Source: Deltaproteobacteria bacterium (GTDB lineage: Bacteria > Myxococcota_A > Bradymonadia > REDH01). From it: DNA of 64,000 nucleotides. Of the stretch, positions 35,410-47,924 are shown piece after piece (the stretch's first letter is position 1; each line of letters begins with the position of its first letter). The stretch covers positions 1 through 64,000 of the forward strand of contig REDH01000196.1 of NCBI GenBank assembly GCA_007693585.1, read 5' to 3'. Position numbers and translations under genes: made by a program. The notes under the pieces were generated by a model. The model saw only the letters and a program-made list of their open reading frames with translations, had not been told where the DNA came from and ran no database searches.

Positions 35410-37011
35410 TCAGGGCTCGCACCCGGGAAGGCTGCTGTCGGGCTCGCATCGCAGGGACCCTTCCTGGTTGCACTGCAGCGAGAGACACTCCCCGCAGATC
35501 TGACCGAGGAGATCGACCTGCTCGTTCCTCCTGACCGAACTGCACGTCCCGCATCCGGACAGCTCGGGCATGTCACAGAAGAACATGCCCCCACCGGCGG
35601 AGGGTTCACCCGCCGTGGACTCGCAACGCACCGAGCCGGCACCACAGGCTCCACATTCCCTGAAGTCGGGGAGATAGGGCTCGGTCAACGAGTCGATGCA
35701 CGCTCCACAGGGTCCCGCTCCGGCCGCCGAACCGCAGTCCAGCTCGTCCGGACCCGCACAGATCACCACACCACTGCTCGGGCATCCCGACAGGCAGGCA
35801 TCCCCGGGCATCAGCGTCCGGTCCGTCGACCACGGCTGCAGCTCTCCGGCTCCGCCGCATGGGTTTCGACTCGCCTCCGGAACCCGGTCCAGACAGTCCA
35901 CACCGGCCGCACCGCACTGCCACGCGCCTCGCTGAACGCCGTCAGCATCACAGTTCGCGTACAACGGGGCCGTGCGGCCCGAACAACCGCCGCAGCTGTC
36001 CGGAGGAGCGACCTCGTCGAAGGCCCCCGACGGCTCGCATCGAACGCCGACCGTGCCCCCGTCCGCTCCGCAGGTCCAGGTTCCCGAGTTCAGGCATCCG
36101 CAGATGCTGTTCGGTGCACCTGCAAGCCGTCCGCAGCCCCCACAGGGGTTGAACTCCTGTTCGCGGATGTCCGGCGACCGGCCGAAGAAGCACTCGAGCT
36201 GGTTGTTGCCGGCACAGCCCAGGACACCGGTGAGCCCGCACTCCGTCTCGCACGGCTCCCCCAGTTCCGCCACCTCGACCCCGTATCGAAGAACGGGTTG
36301 GTCTCCTCCACAGCCGTTGCCCGCGGAAGGCCTGCACTCCAGCTGCTCCCCATCCGCCGAGCAGACATAGGTTCCGGCACCCGCTCCCGAATCGCCTTCA
36401 CAGCCGGACCCGGGTCGGCCCGGCAACTCCGCGCAACCACCGCACGCGTTGAACGTGGGGTTGCTGCAGGTCAGATCGCCCCCCCTCGAGCAGACCCAGA
36501 TCCCGTGGCATCCACATCGCGTGCCCGGCTCCGCCGGCAACACGCCGCGGCTGCCGCAGGCATTGACCTCCGCCTCGAGCGCACAGCGGACGGCGTCGAT
36601 CCCGTTGCACACCAGCCAGCCCTCGCCAAACTCTCCGCAGGGGTCCAGCAGCGAAGCGGGAGACCCCCGCCATGCAAGCGGCTCCTGCCCGCCGCAGGCG
36701 TTCGGCGTACCGGGCGGCTGCGTCTCGACGGTGGAGTCCGTTGCATCGGGAACGACGGTCGACTCGGATCCATCCGGCTCCGATGGACCGCTCGAAGGCG
36801 ACCCGGACACGTCGGTGCCAGACGCACCGCTGCCTGGACCGGACTCCGTGAAGGGCGACTCGGACAGCGGAGCATCCAGCGCCGTGTCACAGCCCACCAG
36901 CGCCGCGCCCACGCACAGGACGGCGATCAGGGCCGCAGCGCCACGAATTCGACGCTCGCGGGCGACAGACTCGCGGGCGACAGTAGTGACGAGGGGTCGA
37001 CGATTTTGCAT
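35410..37011 (-). CDS. Cys-rich lipoprotein with repeated CGGC-type modules
   Basis: 533 residues. An Arg-rich n-region and hydrophobic core end in lipobox LVGC (Cys41), followed by a Ser/Gly/Pro/Thr-rich spacer (about 45-105). The mature region has about ten modules that each begin with an N/x-(A/P/G)-C-G-(G/A/S) element (NACGGQ, NACGGC, NPCGGC, DSCGGC, GPCGAC, SGCGTC) and contain a later C-x3-5-W-x-C or LxC pair. This differs from the modules in the giant Cys-rich protein. Function unknown; probably disulfide-bonded at the cell surface. Start ATG 37011 was preferred over GTG 37026; neither has a strong ribosome site. Confidence 0.8.
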   Translation of the reverse strand: MQNRRPLVTTVARESVARERRIRGAAALIAVLCVGAALVGCDTALDAPLSESPFTESGPGSGASGTDVSGSPSSGPSEPDGSESTVVPDATDSTVETQPPGTPNACGGQEPLAWRGSPASLLDPCGEFGEGWLVCNGIDAVRCALEAEVNACGSRGVLPAEPGTRCGCHGIWVCSRGGDLTCSNPTFNACGGCAELPGRPGSGCEGDSGAGAGTYVCSADGEQLECRPSAGNGCGGDQPVLRYGVEVAELGEPCETECGLTGVLGCAGNNQLECFFGRSPDIREQEFNPCGGCGRLAGAPNSICGCLNSGTWTCGADGGTVGVRCEPSGAFDEVAPPDSCGGCSGRTAPLYANCDADGVQRGAWQCGAAGVDCLDRVPEASRNPCGGAGELQPWSTDRTLMPGDACLSGCPSSGVVICAGPDELDCGSAAGAGPCGACIDSLTEPYLPDFRECGACGAGSVRCESTAGEPSAGGGMFFCDMPELSGCGTCSSVRRNEQVDLLGQICGECLSLQCNQEGSLRCEPDSSLPGCEP

Positions 37012-37079
37012 GCTGGGTCGCGCCACGAGCAGACTCGGAACGAAGAGGGGCCAACGGGCTCTCGCGGAGAGGCCGCCGC

Positions 37080-37108
37080 ATCGTTGCGCGACACGAGAAG
37101 CAGGTCAA
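37080..37108 (-). promoter_or_regulatory. Candidate promoter of the CGGC-type lipoprotein gene
   Basis: On the minus strand: TTGACC (37108-37103), 17-base spacer, AACGAT (37085-37080), about 70 bases before the ATG at 37011. Confidence 0.4.
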
Positions 37109-37230
37109 TAGGCCATCGCTCCCGACTCGGGCGAAACCCCGTCCCCGGGTTCGCCCTGCGTCCGCGGTTCCGCGGTCTGCGACAGGAGCGAGACACCCGC
37201 CGAGGAAAGCCCGGCCGCACGTGACGTGCC

Positions 37231-38721
37231 TCAATCGGGCTGCAGCGCGCGGGACAGGATCTCGTTGACCGCGCGCGGATCGGCCTTCCCGCCGGACGAT
37301 CGCATCACCTGGCCGACGAAGAACCCCATCAGGCCCGTCTTGCCCGCACGGTATGCGGCCACCTTCTCGGGATTCGCCTCCAGCACACCCTGCACCAGAG
37401 CGGAGAGTGCACCCGTGTCACTGACCTGCTCCAGCCCATCTTCCGACACGATGCGCTCCGGCTCCCGGCCATCCGACAACATCCGCTCCCACACGTCGCG
37501 CGCCATCGTCGTGCTCAGACGCCCGTCATCGACGAGCGCCTGCAGCTCGGCGAGCGCCCCAGGCGTGATCGCGTGCCCGGTGCCCGTCACGAACTGCCCC
37601 GCTTCCGACCGGAGGGACCCCTCGTTCAGGGCGGCGGAGACCGCTCCCGCCAGCAGGTTGCACAGGCCCTTGGGGTTGTCATGGATCTTCACCGCCTCAT
37701 CGAAGAGTTCCAGCAGGCCGTCGCCGCTGACCAGCACGTCCGCGTCGTAGGCGGAGAGGCCGTGTTCCTCCTGAAGGCGCTCGCGCTTGCGGGCGGGCAG
37801 CTCGGGCAGGCTGCCACGCAGGCGTTCGATCTCCTCCTGCGTCACGATCAGCGGCGGAAGGTCCGGCTCGGGGAAGTAACGATAGTCCGCGCTGCCTTCC
37901 TTGCTCCGAAGCAGCACGGTCTCACGCCGGGACTCGCTCCAGGTCCGGGTCTCCTGGCGAACCTCGCCCCCACCCTCGATGAGCGCGATCTGGCGCTCGA
38001 TCTCGTGATCGATCCCCTCGCGAAGGAACTTGAAGGAGTTGAGGTTCTTGATCTCGACCTTCGTTCCAAGCGGTGCGTCCTCGCCGCGACGGACCGAGAT
38101 GTTGGCATCACAGCGCATGGAACCCTCGGCGAGGTTCCCGTCGTTGACCCCGAGCGCCATCAGGATCGCACGCAGCTCCTTGAAGTACGCTGCAGCCTCC
38201 GCCGCAGTCCGCAGATCCGGCTCGGACACGATCTCGACCAGCGCAGTCCCCGCCCGGTTCAGGTCGATGCGGCTCCAGCCCTCCTCTCCCCCATGCTGGC
38301 TCTTCCCCGAGTCCTCTTCGAGGTGCAGACGGGTGATGCCACAGGTGACCGAACGACCGTCCACGTCGAACGACAGGCGGCCATGCTCGCAGAGCGGATG
38401 CTCGAACTGGCTGATCTGATACCCCTTCGGCAGATCCGGATAGAAGTAGTTCTTCCGCGCGAACTGACTCCAGGTGTGGACCTCGCATCCAAGGGCGATC
38501 CCTGCGAGAACCCCCAGCTCGACTGCGCGACGGTTCACCGTCGGCAACGTCCCCGGCAGACCCGCGCAGACCTCGTTCACCTGCGAGTTGGGGGGCGCGC
38601 CGAAGGACACCGGCGCCCGACTGAACATCTTCGATGCCGTCCGGAGCTGGGCATGTATCTCGAGACCGATCACGGCGGTCCAGCCGGAACGGGCAGAGGG
38701 GACAGGAGAAGCGGTGGACAT
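37231..38721 (-). CDS. gatB: Aspartyl/glutamyl-tRNA amidotransferase subunit B
   Basis: 496 residues. The cradle domain starts with IGLEIHAQL and contains the GatB signatures SRIDLNRAGTALVEIVSEPD and DYRYFPEPDLPPL. Helical and YqeY-like tail domains follow (about 300-496), ending MGFFVGQVMRSSGGKADP. It binds misacylated Glu-tRNA-Gln (and often Asp-tRNA-Asn) and activates the glutamate before amidation. GAGG lies eight bases before the ATG at 38721. It is third in the gatC-gatA-gatB order, 61 bases after gatA. Confidence 0.95.
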   Translation of the reverse strand: MSTASPVPSARSGWTAVIGLEIHAQLRTASKMFSRAPVSFGAPPNSQVNEVCAGLPGTLPTVNRRAVELGVLAGIALGCEVHTWSQFARKNYFYPDLPKGYQISQFEHPLCEHGRLSFDVDGRSVTCGITRLHLEEDSGKSQHGGEEGWSRIDLNRAGTALVEIVSEPDLRTAAEAAAYFKELRAILMALGVNDGNLAEGSMRCDANISVRRGEDAPLGTKVEIKNLNSFKFLREGIDHEIERQIALIEGGGEVRQETRTWSESRRETVLLRSKEGSADYRYFPEPDLPPLIVTQEEIERLRGSLPELPARKRERLQEEHGLSAYDADVLVSGDGLLELFDEAVKIHDNPKGLCNLLAGAVSAALNEGSLRSEAGQFVTGTGHAITPGALAELQALVDDGRLSTTMARDVWERMLSDGREPERIVSEDGLEQVSDTGALSALVQGVLEANPEKVAAYRAGKTGLMGFFVGQVMRSSGGKADPRAVNEILSRALQPD

Positions 38722-38782
38722 GATCCGGACCTCGGATGGAAGACGCGCGAGAGATGACGACGAAACCGCGTGACCGGGAAGG

Positions 38783-40249
38783 TCAGCGCCCGAGCGCAGG
38801 CAACGGGCCGCGTTCCCGCTCCAGCACCGCTGCCGCCTGGAACAGCCGGGGCTCCTCGAAGGCATCGGCCACGAGCTGGACCCCGATGGGCAGACCCCCG
38901 GAGGAGTGCGCCACCGGCACCGACATGGCCGGAAGCCCCGCCAGGTTCGCCGGAATCGTGAAGATGTCGGCGAGGTACATCGACAGCGGGTCGTCGATCC
39001 GCTCGCCGAGCCGGAAGGCCGGGCTGGGCGTGGTCGGCGTCAGGATCACATCACACAGCGAGAACGCCCGCTCGAAGTCCTGCCGGAACTTCGTGCGCAC
39101 GCGCTGGGCCTGCCCGTAGTAGGCATCGAAGTACCCGGCGCTGAGCACCCACGTCCCCAGCATGATCCGGCGGCGGACCTCCGGACCGAAACCGAGCGTG
39201 CGGGTGCGCTCCAGCAGATCGACGACGCCCTTCGCGTCCTCACAGCGCCACCCGTACCGCACGCCGTCGAACCGGGCGAGATTCGACGACGCCTCCGCCG
39301 ACGCGATGACGTAGTACGTGTCGATGGCCCACGGAAGCAAGGGCAGGGATACGGGAACCAGCTGCGCCCCCGCGGCCTCGAGGAGGGCCAGCGCACGCTC
39401 CGTGGCACGCGCCACCTCGGGGTCGAGACCTTCCGCGCTGCTCTCTTCGGGGACGCCCACGCGCAGGCCCTTCATGCCGGACTGCTCCGCCGCCGCCAGG
39501 CTCGCGTCGAGCGACGGCACGCCCCGGTTCGAACTCGTCGAATCGTCGGGGTCATGGCCGGCGATGGCCTCGAAGGCGAGCGCCGCATCCTTCACGTCCA
39601 CGGCGAACGGACCGATCTGGTCGAGGCTGCTCGCGAACGCCACGAGCCCCCTCCTGCTCACACGCCCCCAGGTCGGCTTCAGACCCACCACCCCACAGAA
39701 AGCCGCGGGCTGGCGGATGGACCCGCCGGTGTCCGACCCCAGGGACAGCGGGACGATCCCGGATGCGACGGCCACCGCGGAACCGGAAGAGGAGCCCCCG
39801 GGCACCCGGGAGCGATCCCACGGATTCAGGGTCGGCTTCACGGAGGAGTTCTCGCCGGAGGACCCCATGGCGAACTCGTCCATGTTCGCCCGTCCGAAGG
39901 AGACTCCTCCCGCCGCCCCCAGCCGGGTCAGCGCGTGCGCATCATAGAATGACTCGAAACCCTGCAGGATTCGGGAGGCGCACGTCGTGGGGACCCCTCG
40001 CTCGCAGAGATTGTCCTTGATCGCGACGGGCACGCCCGCCAGCGCTCCGAGCGTCAGCCCCTTCGACCGTGCGGTGTCCACACGGTCCGCGGCCGCCAGC
40101 ACCCGATCCTCGTCCAGGTGCAGGAAGGCACCCAGATCCGAGCGCGCATCCGCCCGCTCCAGGGCGTCCCGAGCCACCTCCCGCGCCGACACATCGCCAC
40201 GCGCTACCGCGGCCTGAATGGCGCGGGCCGTTCCAAGCTCGACCGTCAT
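38783..40249 (-). CDS. gatA: Aspartyl/glutamyl-tRNA amidotransferase subunit A
   Basis: 488 residues. Amidase-signature family with the Ser-cisSer-Lys triad at Lys78 (AIKDN), Ser153 (GGSSSGS) and Ser177 (SDTGGSIRQPA), spaced as in characterised GatA. It releases ammonia from glutamine and channels it to GatB to form Gln-tRNA-Gln. AGGAGAG precedes the ATG at 40249 by about three to five bases, which decides this start over longer frames. It lies 13 bases after gatC. Confidence 0.95.
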   Translation of the reverse strand: MTVELGTARAIQAAVARGDVSAREVARDALERADARSDLGAFLHLDEDRVLAAADRVDTARSKGLTLGALAGVPVAIKDNLCERGVPTTCASRILQGFESFYDAHALTRLGAAGGVSFGRANMDEFAMGSSGENSSVKPTLNPWDRSRVPGGSSSGSAVAVASGIVPLSLGSDTGGSIRQPAAFCGVVGLKPTWGRVSRRGLVAFASSLDQIGPFAVDVKDAALAFEAIAGHDPDDSTSSNRGVPSLDASLAAAEQSGMKGLRVGVPEESSAEGLDPEVARATERALALLEAAGAQLVPVSLPLLPWAIDTYYVIASAEASSNLARFDGVRYGWRCEDAKGVVDLLERTRTLGFGPEVRRRIMLGTWVLSAGYFDAYYGQAQRVRTKFRQDFERAFSLCDVILTPTTPSPAFRLGERIDDPLSMYLADIFTIPANLAGLPAMSVPVAHSSGGLPIGVQLVADAFEEPRLFQAAAVLERERGPLPALGR

Positions 40250-40262
40250 CGTCTCTCCTGGT

Positions 40263-40568
40263 TCAGGACGACTCATCTTCCCCGACCACTCGCGGCACCA
40301 GGAAGTGCTCCTCGTCCCGCGCCGGGGCACCCGCCAGGATGGCGTCGGGCCCGGGGGGACGCGACGGCTCGTCCGGTCGCAACGACAGGACGAGCGCATG
40401 GGGCTGGCTCGTGGCGGCCACCCCCGCCGTATCCACCTCCCGAAGCCGGTCGACATGCGCGACGATCCGCTGCATCTGGCTCGCCAGCTCCTCCACCTCT
40501 TCCTCGGGGAGCAGGTCGAGATTCAGCCGCGCGAGGCGCGCGGTGTGGCGAAGTGTGTCCTTGTCCAT
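40263..40568 (-). CDS. gatC: Aspartyl/glutamyl-tRNA amidotransferase subunit C
   Basis: 101 residues. Typical GatC N-terminus (RHTARLARLNLDLLPEEE) and helical core, then the extended Pro-rich stretch that wraps around the A-B interface, with the usual C-terminal HFLVPRVV. It stabilises the GatAB dimer and has no catalytic residues. It is the first gene of the gatCAB operon and has a well-formed promoter 54 bases upstream. Confidence 0.93.
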   Translation of the reverse strand: MDKDTLRHTARLARLNLDLLPEEEVEELASQMQRIVAHVDRLREVDTAGVAATSQPHALVLSLRPDEPSRPPGPDAILAGAPARDEEHFLVPRVVGEDESS

Positions 40569-40628
40569 GCCTCACCCGGGTTCGGGACGATGCGCCCGAG
40601 TCCGCGGGTTCGCGGACGGCGCGGCGGC

Positions 40629-40656
40629 AGCATACCCGGCCGGCCGCTCCGTGCAA
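40629..40656 (-). promoter_or_regulatory. Predicted sigma-70 promoter of gatCAB
   Basis: On the minus strand: TTGCAC (40656-40651), 16-base spacer, TATGCT (40634-40629). It implies a leader of about 55 bases before the gatC ATG. Confidence 0.6.
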
Positions 40657-40720
40657 GGGAAGGCTGCCCTCCGCACGAACCGGCACTGCACGGACACCGG
40701 CGGCGACCGATGAACAGGAG

Positions 40721-43286
<2,566 letters not shown>

Positions 43287-43396
43287 CCCCGTACGCCTGC
43301 CTCGCGCCCGTTTCGACGCGACATTCGGACGCTCGCGAGCCAGGCGAAGCGAGGCGCCCGACTATTCAAGCTTCGTGCCGAGTTCGAAGGTCGGAC

Positions 43397-43425
43397 TTGA
43401 GCAGATGCCCGTTCGGCCCTACTCT
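43397..43425 (+). promoter_or_regulatory. Candidate promoter of rpoN
   Basis: TTGAGC (43397-43402), 17-base spacer, TACTCT (43420-43425), 80 bases before the ATG. Confidence 0.4.
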
Positions 43426-43504
43426 CCCGACGAACAGTCCGGTGCGCCCACGGAACGCCACCGGACTTCACCGGAGAAGAACGGCCAACGCTCGAGGAGA
43501 ACCC

Positions 43505-44932
43505 ATGGGCATGGAGATGAAGCAGACAGCTCGCCTCGTGCAGGAGCTGCGGATGACCCCGCAGCTCCTCCAGGCGATCAAGCTGCTGCAGCTCTCCCGC
43601 CAGGAGCTCACCGAGGCCATCCGGGAGGAGCTCGAGGCCAACCCCCTCCTCGAGGAACGGAACGAACAGGAACCAGCCACCGACGAAACCGAGCGTCGGA
43701 CCGAAGAACCGCAGACCGACACGGACGCCAGGGAAGCCAGCGACGCCGTCGAACAGATCGACTGGGAGCGGTATCTCGAGAACTACTCCTCGCCACTCCC
43801 CGCCGGGGGCGGCGGGCTGCCCGACGACCTCCCCGGGGTGGACCAGACCCTCACCCGGGACGATACCCTCGCCCAGCACCTCACCGCCCAGCTCGGACTC
43901 CTCCCCGCCTCCGAGACCGAGCGGAGAATCGCCGAGGTGATCATCAACTCCCTCGACGACGAAGGCTACCTCCGGGACACCTCTCTCGAGGACATCGCCG
44001 AGCTACTCGGCTGCTCCCCCGAAGAAGCCGAGGATGGGCTCGCCATCGTTCAGGAGCTCGAACCCACCGGCGTCGGCGCCCGAGACCTCCGGGAGTGCCT
44101 CCTGCTCCAGGCCCGCGCCCTGACGGGGGACCAGACACTCCTGATCCGGCTCATCGAGGACCACCTCCATGACCTCGAGACCCGGAACTACACCGTCATC
44201 GCGCGCGCCCTTCGCATCTCCCGCGACGACGTCAGCGACCTGCACCGAACCCTCACCCATCTCGAACCGCGGCCCGGAAGGAGCTTCTCCAACAGCAGCA
44301 CCATCTACGTCACCCCCGACGTCTACATCGTCCGGCGCGGCGACGAGTGGGTCCCGCAGCTCAACGAGGACGGACTCCCCCGGCTCCGAATCTCCAACTA
44401 CTACCGAAAGGCCATCCGCGAAGACGGGGGCCGGGAAGCCAGACAGTACGTCCAGGAACGGCTCAACAGCGCATGGAGCCTCCTGCGGGCCATCGACCAG
44501 CGTCAGGAGACCATCCTCAAGGTCACCGCAGCCATCATCGACTTCCAGCGCGACTTCTTCGACCAGGGCATCCATCACCTCAAGCCCCTCGTCCTGCGCG
44601 ACGTCGCCGACGCCATAGGCCGGTCCGAATCCACCGTGTCGCGCGTCACCCGCAGCAAGTACGTCCAGACCCCACGCGGCATCTTCGAGCTCAAGTTCTT
44701 CTTCAACTCCACCATCTCCCGAGACGGTGGAGACGACATGGCCGGCACCGCCGTCAAGCACTACATCCGCCAGCTCATCGAGGAGGAGCCCGCGAGCAAG
44801 CCTTTCAGCGACCAGCGAATCGCCGATCTCCTCATGGAGCGACACCAGATCGACATCGCGCGCCGGACGGTCGCCAAATACCGGGAGTCCATGAACATCC
44901 TGTCCAGCTCGAGACGAAAGCGCTTCACCTGA
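43505..44932 (+). CDS. rpoN: RNA polymerase sigma-54 factor
   Basis: 475 residues. Region I is Gln/Leu-rich (QTARLVQELRMTPQLLQAIKLL), region II is acidic (about 50-110), and region III holds the core-binding and DNA-binding parts including the HTH (LRDVADAIGRSESTVSRVT). The RpoN box is present as ARRTVAKYRE (452-461). It directs polymerase to -24/-12 promoters and needs an AAA+ activator. GAGGAG lies about six bases before the ATG. No hpf/yhbH or lptB genes flank it, unlike the arrangement in many proteobacteria. Confidence 0.96.
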   Translation: MGMEMKQTARLVQELRMTPQLLQAIKLLQLSRQELTEAIREELEANPLLEERNEQEPATDETERRTEEPQTDTDAREASDAVEQIDWERYLENYSSPLPAGGGGLPDDLPGVDQTLTRDDTLAQHLTAQLGLLPASETERRIAEVIINSLDDEGYLRDTSLEDIAELLGCSPEEAEDGLAIVQELEPTGVGARDLRECLLLQARALTGDQTLLIRLIEDHLHDLETRNYTVIARALRISRDDVSDLHRTLTHLEPRPGRSFSNSSTIYVTPDVYIVRRGDEWVPQLNEDGLPRLRISNYYRKAIREDGGREARQYVQERLNSAWSLLRAIDQRQETILKVTAAIIDFQRDFFDQGIHHLKPLVLRDVADAIGRSESTVSRVTRSKYVQTPRGIFELKFFFNSTISRDGGDDMAGTAVKHYIRQLIEEEPASKPFSDQRIADLLMERHQIDIARRTVAKYRESMNILSSSRRKRFT

Positions 44933-44998
44933 GCCAGCAGGACCCGGACCTCCGCGAACCCCGGCGATCCCGCGCAACACCCACCGTCGTCTCCCCCG

Positions 44999-47797
44999 TC
45001 AGGGCGCGATCGACACCACTGCATCGCCCTCGAGCCGGACCAGGAGAAGGCGACCCTCCTCCCCGGTCCACCAGTACTCACCCGACCCATGGGGCGTACC
45101 GTCCGGTCGTTCCACCAACTCGACGGTCGCGTCCCCCCGCCGGAGCGTGACCGCAGAGACGCCGTTCGCCATCTCCGTGCCCGCCAGCTCGACCTCCACC
45201 ACCACGAACTCCGGCGGGAAGGCGATCTCCGGATGAACATCCGGGTCCACGTCGGTCGTCCGCACCGAGAGCCGCAAGGCCTGACCCGCCTGCCGTGCAA
45301 GCATCTCCACCCGCAATCCGTTGAACAGCCGCAGCGAACCCGATGCGCCGGGCACCGCTCGCACCCTCATCCAGCGCGCATCCTCCCACGCGGTCACCCC
45401 ATCCGCCTCCGCAGGCATCAGCGACACCACCTCCGGAGGCAGCAGGGGCACCAGCGCGCCGACACGGACGTGCGCGGCAAACTCGTCGAGCGCCACCGCA
45501 CGCGTGATCGCCTGCCCGCCCGGCCGGCGCTCCCCGGTCAACCAGTCCACCCACTCCCCCGGCGGAAGCCACAGCTCACGCTCCGTGGCTCCCTCCACGA
45601 ACACCGGCGCCACCACGAAGTCCGGCCCAAACCAGAAGTCGCGATCGAAGCCCCGCCAGGCCTCCTCATCGGGATGCATCATCCACAACGATCGGATCAG
45701 TGGAGTTCCGTCCACGCTCGCCCGACGAAGCTGCTCGTGCACGTACGGGACGAGCGCCATCCGCTCGGCGAAGAATCGCCTCGTGATCCGCAGCGCCTCC
45801 TCGTCATACGGCGTGTCTTCGCTCCACGGCATGTGGGTACGCCCTCCGCCCCCGAGCTGCATCACGCCGTTGAAGATGCCGAACGCCATCCAGCGAAGCA
45901 GGTTCTCCTGACTCGGCTGACCGTTGCGATAGCCCCCGATGTCCGAGGCAAAGCACGGAAAGCCCGAAAGCCCCAGCGAGATGTTCGCCACCACCGCCGC
46001 AGGGAGACCGCCGACGTTCCACTGCCGCTGAAGCTCCGACGGCCCCCGGGTATGCTCCGTGAAGTCGTTGTCCAGATCGCCGGGCCACACACAGGTGCTC
46101 CACTGCTGGTCCCGAGGCGAACCGTGCCGCACGAGCGTGAACGCCGGCTCTCCGATCGCCTGGGTGAAGCCCTCCAGCAGAGCCTTGTGATAGAGCGCCG
46201 AGTACCAGCTCTTCATGGTCATGTTGGTCTCGCCGTTGTGGAATTGCAGATCGAGCCGCACCGGCCCCACATTCGGCTGAAGATACTCGTCCCAGTCCAT
46301 CTTCACCCCGACCACGCCGAGATCGGCCACCCGGGGAATCAGCTCGTGCACCGCCTGCACCGCCGCGGGGTTTGACCAGTCCACGAACGCGCCCTGCCCT
46401 CCCCCCCACGGGAAGATGAACGGATCACCGCGACCGTCCACCACAACCCAGCCGTTCTGTACGTAGGTCTCGTAGAGACCCTCGCTCGCGTCCTCGCCGC
46501 CGGCGATCGAGCTTGTCCCCGGCACGTTCACCTGAGGGGAGTGATGCAGCAGGCTTCGGTACCCGAGAGAGCGCAACTCCGCGAACATCGCTTCCGGATC
46601 GGGGAACTGGACCGGATTGAAGCGAAAGTTCTGATAGTAGGTCTGCCACGGTCGATCGATCCACATCAGCGAACCGCCCAGATCACTCTCGCGCGCCCGC
46701 CGCGCATCCGACAGGACCTCGTCCGCGTCCACATTGCGGTTTCGCCACCACACCGGACCGAGCGACCAGTACGGGACCGTTGCAGGCCGCGCCGTGAGCG
46801 CCGTGTAGCGACGCACCATCTGCACCGGGTCCGGATCCACGAGGATCCACGCCTCGAATTGGTGCACGTTCCAGGTCGTCCGCACCCGATCGGGCCGGGT
46901 CGCCGCGACGTCGAACGCACCCGGCCACCGGCTGTCCACGAAGAGCGACCACCCGCGCGACGCGTGCAGCAACGGCACCGGCACATGCACCTCGTTGGTA
47001 CCGCTCTCCGACGAACCCTCCGCCTGGATCATCATCGTCCGGATCAGTCCCCGGTTGTCCACGCGATCGAACTGCTGTCCGAGACCGAAGAAGGCCTCGT
47101 CCGCCGCCGCCTCCAGAGACATCGCCGTCAGGACATGCTCCGGCTCCGACGCGACCGACAGCGCCATGCGCACGCCGAGGGAGCCCGGGATCAGCCGGAG
47201 GACGATCTCCGGACCGGGCTCCTCGCCCCCGATGCCGAGCGACGCCAGGCGAAGGATCCACTCCCCGTTCACCCCCTCGCTGGCCTCGGTCACGTGGGAC
47301 GCCGTGAACCAGTCGTAGCCACGACCTCGGCCATCCGGCTCCCCGATCGCCGGATCGTAGAACGTCCCGCGCCGGAACGTGCGTGCCCGCGCCATCGCCA
47401 GCCCGCCGAAGTGCGGCGACTCCAGATCCGCCCCCATCAGCCGAGTGACCTCCGCGCCCTCCGCGTCATGAACGGTCACCTGCAGCGGCGCCGATCGGAC
47501 CAGGACGGTCACCGAGCCATCAAAGGCTTCCACCGTCACGTCCACGACGGGCTCCTCCGGCTCGCTTTCGGCGGTCGGAACCGGCGCCTGCGACTCCTCC
47601 GGTGGCACGCCATCGGAGGACGACACGTCGCCCGCAACGGACGTGGGCGCGCCGGAGCCGGGTACCTCCGACGAGCCACCCCCGTCACCGCCACAAGCCA
47701 GTGTGAGCGAAAGCTGGCCGAGGGCGAGGGCGAGGAAACCGGCCATTCCCCGGTGGGAGAGAACCACCCCGCGCACCGTTCCGTTCAAGTCACGCAT
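44999..47797 (-). CDS. Glycoside hydrolase family 31 lipoprotein
   Basis: 932 residues. A signal peptide ends near LTLACGG (likely lipid-attached Cys35, lipobox imperfect), followed by a Gly/Ser/Pro/Glu-rich spacer (about 40-90). An N-terminal beta domain leads to the GH31 catalytic barrel (about 340-720): WIDRPWQTYYQNFRF, the nucleophile in KMDWDE (Asp501), the acid/base region VWPGDLDND and FASDIGGY. C-terminal beta domains follow. GH31 enzymes cleave alpha-glucosides, alpha-xylosides or sulfoquinovosides; the substrate here is undetermined. The surface location suggests digestion of external glycans. GGAG lies six bases before the ATG at 47797. Confidence 0.88.
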   Translation of the reverse strand: MRDLNGTVRGVVLSHRGMAGFLALALGQLSLTLACGGDGGGSSEVPGSGAPTSVAGDVSSSDGVPPEESQAPVPTAESEPEEPVVDVTVEAFDGSVTVLVRSAPLQVTVHDAEGAEVTRLMGADLESPHFGGLAMARARTFRRGTFYDPAIGEPDGRGRGYDWFTASHVTEASEGVNGEWILRLASLGIGGEEPGPEIVLRLIPGSLGVRMALSVASEPEHVLTAMSLEAAADEAFFGLGQQFDRVDNRGLIRTMMIQAEGSSESGTNEVHVPVPLLHASRGWSLFVDSRWPGAFDVAATRPDRVRTTWNVHQFEAWILVDPDPVQMVRRYTALTARPATVPYWSLGPVWWRNRNVDADEVLSDARRARESDLGGSLMWIDRPWQTYYQNFRFNPVQFPDPEAMFAELRSLGYRSLLHHSPQVNVPGTSSIAGGEDASEGLYETYVQNGWVVVDGRGDPFIFPWGGGQGAFVDWSNPAAVQAVHELIPRVADLGVVGVKMDWDEYLQPNVGPVRLDLQFHNGETNMTMKSWYSALYHKALLEGFTQAIGEPAFTLVRHGSPRDQQWSTCVWPGDLDNDFTEHTRGPSELQRQWNVGGLPAAVVANISLGLSGFPCFASDIGGYRNGQPSQENLLRWMAFGIFNGVMQLGGGGRTHMPWSEDTPYDEEALRITRRFFAERMALVPYVHEQLRRASVDGTPLIRSLWMMHPDEEAWRGFDRDFWFGPDFVVAPVFVEGATERELWLPPGEWVDWLTGERRPGGQAITRAVALDEFAAHVRVGALVPLLPPEVVSLMPAEADGVTAWEDARWMRVRAVPGASGSLRLFNGLRVEMLARQAGQALRLSVRTTDVDPDVHPEIAFPPEFVVVEVELAGTEMANGVSAVTLRRGDATVELVERPDGTPHGSGEYWWTGEEGRLLLVRLEGDAVVSIAP

Positions 47798-47924
47798 GCC
47801 GGCTCCGGAGTCATGGAGGGAAGTCGCCGGCACCAGCTGCGCAGCGACCGCAAGGATGCCGGGCGGACCACGCACCGGCTGCCTCATCGCACCTTGACCA
47901 GATTCACGGGGAGCGGGCCGGCCG

